A stretch of 64,000 nt of DNA from contig NC_071668.1 in NCBI RefSeq assembly GCF_028554725.1, forward strand, positions 20,624,501 through 20,688,500, given 5' to 3'. Position 1 is the stretch's first letter. Every line of letters starts with the position of its first letter. Made by a program: the position numbers and the translations under genes. The stretch comes from Zeugodacus cucurbitae (taxonomy: Eukaryota > Arthropoda > Insecta > Diptera > Tephritidae). The notes below the pieces were generated by a model. It did no database searches, had not been told where the DNA came from, and worked only from the letters and a program-made list of their open reading frames with translations. This document shows positions 59,846-64,000 of the stretch, piece after piece.

Positions 59846-61576
59846 TAACAGATTTATATAAAGATTTTAGATTACGCAAAAAATTTCAGTGAAGTTCATA
59901 TTCATCTCAAAATTAAGATGAAAGGCCCAAGAGATACTCAGATCTTCAAAAGATCTGTAATATCACTTTCCTAAGATATTCTATTGAAGAACTATTATTT
60001 GTTAGACTTAGTATTGCGATTCTCAGCTTTTTCATTTACATATCTTTGTAAATCTGAGATCTCCAGATTCTGTTTAACATTTTTTTCTCAAGCAGATGAG
60101 CGCTAGACCTTGTTAAGTGCCGACGAAAAGAGCTCAGAGAGGTCTGAGAATTAATTACCTTATTGTTCCCCATTCTTCTTCTATAACAAACCGAAGTACG
60201 AATATGTTTTTGATGGCCGTATTGATGTCTTTATCTCTTCTTCTTTTCACACTGAATAATTACTATCAAAATTTAAGTAATGTTACATCTAAGACCTTCA
60301 TCTCCAAAATATAGTTTCCTCCTTCACACCACAGTATATTAGTGTCAAGGCACGAAGTTATTTTACCCAATCGGATATGTAGATTTCTTCAAGAAGAAGA
60401 TGAAGAAAGAAAGAAAAAAAAAACTCACTCAAATTTGCATTCAAAATAAATAACAAACTGACATTTGAAAATGCAATGCAAGCGGAAATTTTATGCGAAT
60501 TTATCGACATTGGCAGAAGAAATGTCTTCGCCGCTAGCAAAAATCAAGCGCAATTCGACCAAATGTGTGCGTGTGTTGTTGTTGCTGGTGTTTTTTTTTT
60601 GCTCATTTCTTAGGTTCGGCCCGAGTGCAAAGTGCATAGTGGCACGTCGCTGCACACGAATGACTACGTAATTTGCATGCAACCATCTTTCTACACGCGC
60701 ACATGCCGGAAATGCTGAAACTCAACATGATGGCACGCGTGTGTGACTGCTGTACTACTGTGTGCATGCTGTTTGACTCTGCCAATGTATGCTACATATG
60801 TGTTTGTTGGTGTGTTTGTGTTGGAAAAGTGTACGTTTGATTTTTGTAGTTGCGGAATTTTTGCTGTGGCAGCAATTTTAAATCTTTCCTGCTGATGATG
60901 ACAGCTCAGCTGAGTTATACATATTATATAATGACGTTGGCCTTTTTTCGCCGTTATGCATAACTATCCGGTGAAATTATAGCCATTGGGAGGCGCTTAA
61001 GACCAGATGAATTTAAAGGTCATTTTAAAGATTTCGAGTGCAATACATTTCATATAATATTTGCTTTGGAATAAAGAAATGCTCCTGTCATTTCACAGGC
61101 TCCTCTGGCCTTGCCTTCTTTTCGTAATACGTACTTAAGGGAGTAACAGACTCAGATTGCGTATTTTTTTAATATGCCCATGACTAAGACCTTAGTCAGA
61201 TGAGCTGAGAATCGAATCTACAAGAAGTCAACTGCGTTGGGGAGGGGGCGTGGGGCTAGTGAGATTGAACTCATAACTAACCTCACTTTCGAAATAAAAA
61301 GCAGTCTGATTCTTCGTAGTGTCACGGCTTGCTTCGAAAGATTTGAACTTGAAATCAAATGATAACAATTTCTTTGATAACAAGTAAATTTCTATATCAG
61401 AATTTTAATAAAATATACATAGATATCTCTGAAAATGTTTTGAAAGTAGAACCACTGGTATCTAATGCGTTTTACTTTATTTAATGAATCCGTCTCTCTC
61501 GAAAAAAAATATAGAAGTTACTCCCTTTCATTAAACTCTGTCAAATGCTTTTTATTCAGACCAGATCCTCATGTTC
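59846..61576. other. Intronic sequence, no defined feature
   Basis: AT-rich except for a more complex island at 60440-60980. ORFs are chance, with no splice context. Confidence 0.45.
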
Positions 61577-62255
61577 TTAAGGGGTTATATACAGTTAGAC
61601 GGCCGAAAAAAAGTGAATTTTCCAGAATTGTTTCTGAGAAAACTTTTTAATTTATTGATCCAAAAATTTATACACATATTATGGTATCTTTTAACTGTAT
61701 TTTAAGACTTAGTACTCGTAAAAATATTTATTTGAAAAAGAGCTACAGCTGATCTCCAGGAGCTCCTCTCCACCAGTTTTGCGGTGACCACTATCTCGGT
61801 ACTGGATCATTTGAAATTAAAAAACCAAACAGATTTCGTTAAAATAATGTTAAATCTAGTAATTAATCGAAGGAATAAGCAAAATAAAATTTTATGACAA
61901 AATGGCGGTTTCTCAAAAAAAAAAAAATCGATTCTGCACCGAAATTTCGGCCTTAAATTGTTTATAAAAAAAAATATTAATCGGAGAGAAAAAATCTTCG
62001 ATTAACCACTAAAAAATATATTTAAGAAGGTCGTGTTAAAATTTGAGACTAATCGGTCTAGCCGTTTTCGAGTTATGTTGGTCACCGACTTTGAAAACAC
62101 CATTTTGAGAAAAACGCGCTGCCGCTCGGACCTTGTACTTCCAAGCACTTTGAAACGCCTTTTCAAATTTGCTTGTAAATTTGAAAATATTCACCGGAAC
62201 GATATGAATAAAAAAATCGATTTTTTGAAAATTCTAACTGTATATAACCCCTTAA
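61577..62255. mobile_element. TTAA-flanked MITE with perfect 18-bp inverted ends
   Basis: The left end is TTAA then GGGGTTATATACAGTTAG (61581-61598). The right end is the exact inverted copy (62234-62251) followed by TTAA (62252-62255); one more internal base also matches. With TTAA as target duplication the element is 671 bp. It encodes no transposase. TTAA duplication is the rule for piggyBac-type transposons, so this is likely a piggyBac-mobilised MITE. The inside is AT-rich with CCGTTTTCGAGTTATG and GAGAAAAACGCGCTGCCGCT, phrases that recur in degraded form near 35-36 kb. The ends are read directly; the superfamily is inferred. Confidence 0.8.
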
Positions 62256-62624
62256 ACGAAATAAAAAGATAAGGACGGCTCCTTTACGAAGAAGACACAT
62301 ATATATGTACATATACCTCTTCACTCCAAATGGCCTCAGCCGTATTTAAAATCTTGATAAAAGACAAAGTATATAGAAATATCAGCAAAATTACTTTTTT
62401 TTGTTTGGGATTCTGGAATCAAAGTAGAATCTCAACGCCATCAAACATATATATACTATATATTGTGAACTAACTTAGAGATTTCTGAAAAGATTAAAAC
62501 AAATCAATTCCAAGCTCGAAGGAGAAGGCGAGCAGGGCAGGTGACAGTATCTTTGGTGCAAGCTGGGCTCTTCTGTTGCAATCTCTAAATAATAGATAAC
62601 ATCAAACTCAGTGATTTCGTATAT

Positions 62625-63200
62625 ATATATTATATGCAAGGGCACCGCGGGGAGCAAAGAGACACGAGGAGAGTCGTCCATTTATTTCGATTTTGTGCCA
62701 GTCTCTTGATTTGACTGCAACTTCATTTTGGACCTTAAATATTTCGATGTCCAAATTGCGACTCCAGGTTAGAGCAGATCGGACTTTCCTTTGGCCGCCG
62801 AGTCTATATCGGGATCTCGTCACAGAACATGTCCGAGGCTGTCACTTTTTCTTTAGTGAATTTCGACCCACAATGGTTTCTGGTTTGTGCGTTACCATAA
62901 GTCCGTGTTAGAAACGTTGCCGGGTCAGAAAATGCGGAAAATGTTGCGAAGGCAGCGGTTTGCAAATACTTGAAGCTTTTGGATGTTAGTTGCTCCGAGA
63001 TTCCATGTTTCGCAACCTTATAGAAGGGTTGACTTAACAATGGAATTCCTTACTTTTTTTGGTACGTCCCGTAATGATGGAGGAGCTCCAGACCGCATTG
63101 AGTGCGTCGAAAGCTTGTTTGGTATTTGAAGGTGATGTCTTCATTTGAGTTCAATAAGCAGACCCACCAAAATGCCTGCTCGGAGATTTAAAAGTTAATG
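62625..63200 (-). pseudogene. LINE reverse-transcriptase C-terminal relic
   Basis: On the minus strand, across several frame shifts: AFDALNAVWSSSII, TLLYGCETWSLGATNIQKLQ, VFANRCLRNIFRIF, PGNVSNTDLW, LGHVL, RDPDI and finally AQNRNKWTTLLVSLCSPR near a stop. This order (A-F-x-x-L-x-x-V-W, then L-L-Y-G-C-E-T-W, then Q-V-F-x-N-R-C-L-R-x-I, then W-x-(W/L)-(I/L)-G-H, then Q-N-R-x-x-W) is that of a widespread LINE group downstream of the reverse-transcriptase active site. The active site is absent from the window or unrecognisable. It is dead, and shares its 3' terminal block with the fragment at 22105. Confidence 0.85.
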
Positions 63201-64000
63201 CAAAGTGGGTCACATAACCTGTTCTTGTTTCCAAGTAATGTAATCTATGTATATCTTTTATGTTCTATAAGGCACAACCCACACCGGATTAGTCAAAAAC
63301 GTCTTTTCAGCAAGCATTTTCGTCTCGTTTTGTTCGCTTTGGCTTGTCGCATATGAAGCAATGAGATGTTGTTATATCTGAATACAAGACGTCTTGAATA
63401 ATCCGGTGTTGGTTCACTTAAATATTAAAGCTGAAGTTACAAGAGGAGGACATTTTGTGGGAAGAGGAACATTGACTTCTAGGCAAAAGGGAGATTTTAG
63501 CTTAGATCTCAGCATCTGTTACTAGATCAGCTTTAATAGGTAGAACAAAGGGTGTGTGGTAGTCATAATAGCTGTTTTCAATTCTTCATGTTCATATGTT
63601 AGAATCTAAGAAAATGGAGCTGAAGAGGTTGGTTGAAACTTATAACTTCTCTATCCAGAATCCAACGATTTGCTAAATTGTGTTTAATTGGACCACAAGG
63701 AAAGGGGAACAGGAGACACACATTGAATTCTTGTTCTTCTTAACTCGCATTTCAGCATAAAATATTTTGAATTTTTTTTCCTGAATTTTGACTTCACTTC
63801 GACTCAATTCTCACAATCCACTTACTAAATAAATTCTATTACTAGTCAATTTTAGATTTCTTAATGCCTTGGAAGTTTGCTGAACAACCGAAAATTTAAT
63901 ATACGTACTCAAAGAGGTCGTATTGAATATCCTGGAATACCAAGAATAGGATTTTCAGTTTTCAATTCAAATTCATAATATTTACTCCCATTGACAATTT
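63201..64000. other. Intronic sequence to the window end, nothing defined
   Basis: AT-rich with no exon, repeat or RNA gene that I can support. Part of it may be the degraded upstream half of the LINE at 62625. Confidence 0.4.

Larger units (their letters stand above)
55098..64000 (+). other. bru1: Intron 3 of the bruno gene (partial, runs off the window)
   Basis: It begins with GTAAGT. No matching acceptor followed by the expected RRM1-RRM2 linker was found up to base 64000. It contains a DD41D transposon relic (55.56 kb), a GTTGCCACC tandem array (58.9-59.8 kb), a TTAA-flanked MITE (61.6 kb) and an antisense LINE reverse-transcriptase relic (62.6 kb). More complex, microsatellite-bearing sequence with no supported exon lies at 57400-58400 and 60440-60980. 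Confidence 0.8.

Noticed and set aside
55098..64000. Search for the next bruno exon (end of RRM1 and linker to RRM2)
   Set aside because: No acceptor followed by a sequence encoding the expected H-P-I-Q-M-K-P segment was found, so the exon is placed beyond the window.

Overview
This looks like eukaryotic insect DNA, most likely a higher dipteran and probably a tephritid fruit fly. It is AT-rich and intron-rich, with GT-AG splice junctions, short GT/CA and CAA/GTT repeats everywhere, and many decayed mariner-type transposons and LINE 3' ends. The genus assignment is inference.

Only one protein-coding gene can be supported: a CELF/Bruno RNA-binding protein on the + strand (bru1/arrest, or its close paralogue bru2). 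Three coding exons are visible: 37296-37381 (28 residues of N-terminus), 39752-40200 (Asn/Ser-rich leader plus the first half of RRM1) and 55015-55097 (second half of RRM1). Junction phases match exactly (2/2, 1/1), both introns have GTGAGT donors and AG acceptors, and the RNP1 octamer KGCCFVTF is rebuilt across a 14.8 kb intron. The rest of RRM1, RRM2, the linker and RRM3 must lie past base 64000.

Bases 1 to about 36900 hold no exon I can support. They are upstream intergenic DNA or the intron of an alternative upstream promoter. Islands of more complex, CA/GTT-rich sequence alternate with AT-rich stretches full of repeats. The repeats include LINE fragments (6.5, 10.2, 16, 21, 22.1 kb), SINE-like pieces (9.1, 14.6 kb) and tandem arrays (14.7, 18, 24, 27.8, 28.3, 29.5, 30.5-31.3 kb).

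The gene's introns hold most of the recognisable transposons. A TA-flanked foldback/MITE-like element lies in intron 1. Intron 2 holds a mellifera/cecropia-like mariner relic, an internally deleted DD41D (rosa-type) element, a perfect (TTTGA)351 satellite and an internally deleted DD34D mariner. Intron 3 holds a second DD41D relic, a GTTGCCACC tandem array, a TTAA-flanked MITE with perfect inverted ends, and a LINE reverse-transcriptase relic.

The most unusual signals are the 1755-bp perfect TTTGA array and a dispersed repeat family. That family is built around paired ACTGGTATAA decamers and a GTTCGATTCG (Pol III B-box-like) motif, and it forms independent tandem arrays with different periods at several places. 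No tRNA, rRNA, CRISPR or bacterial-type feature was seen.
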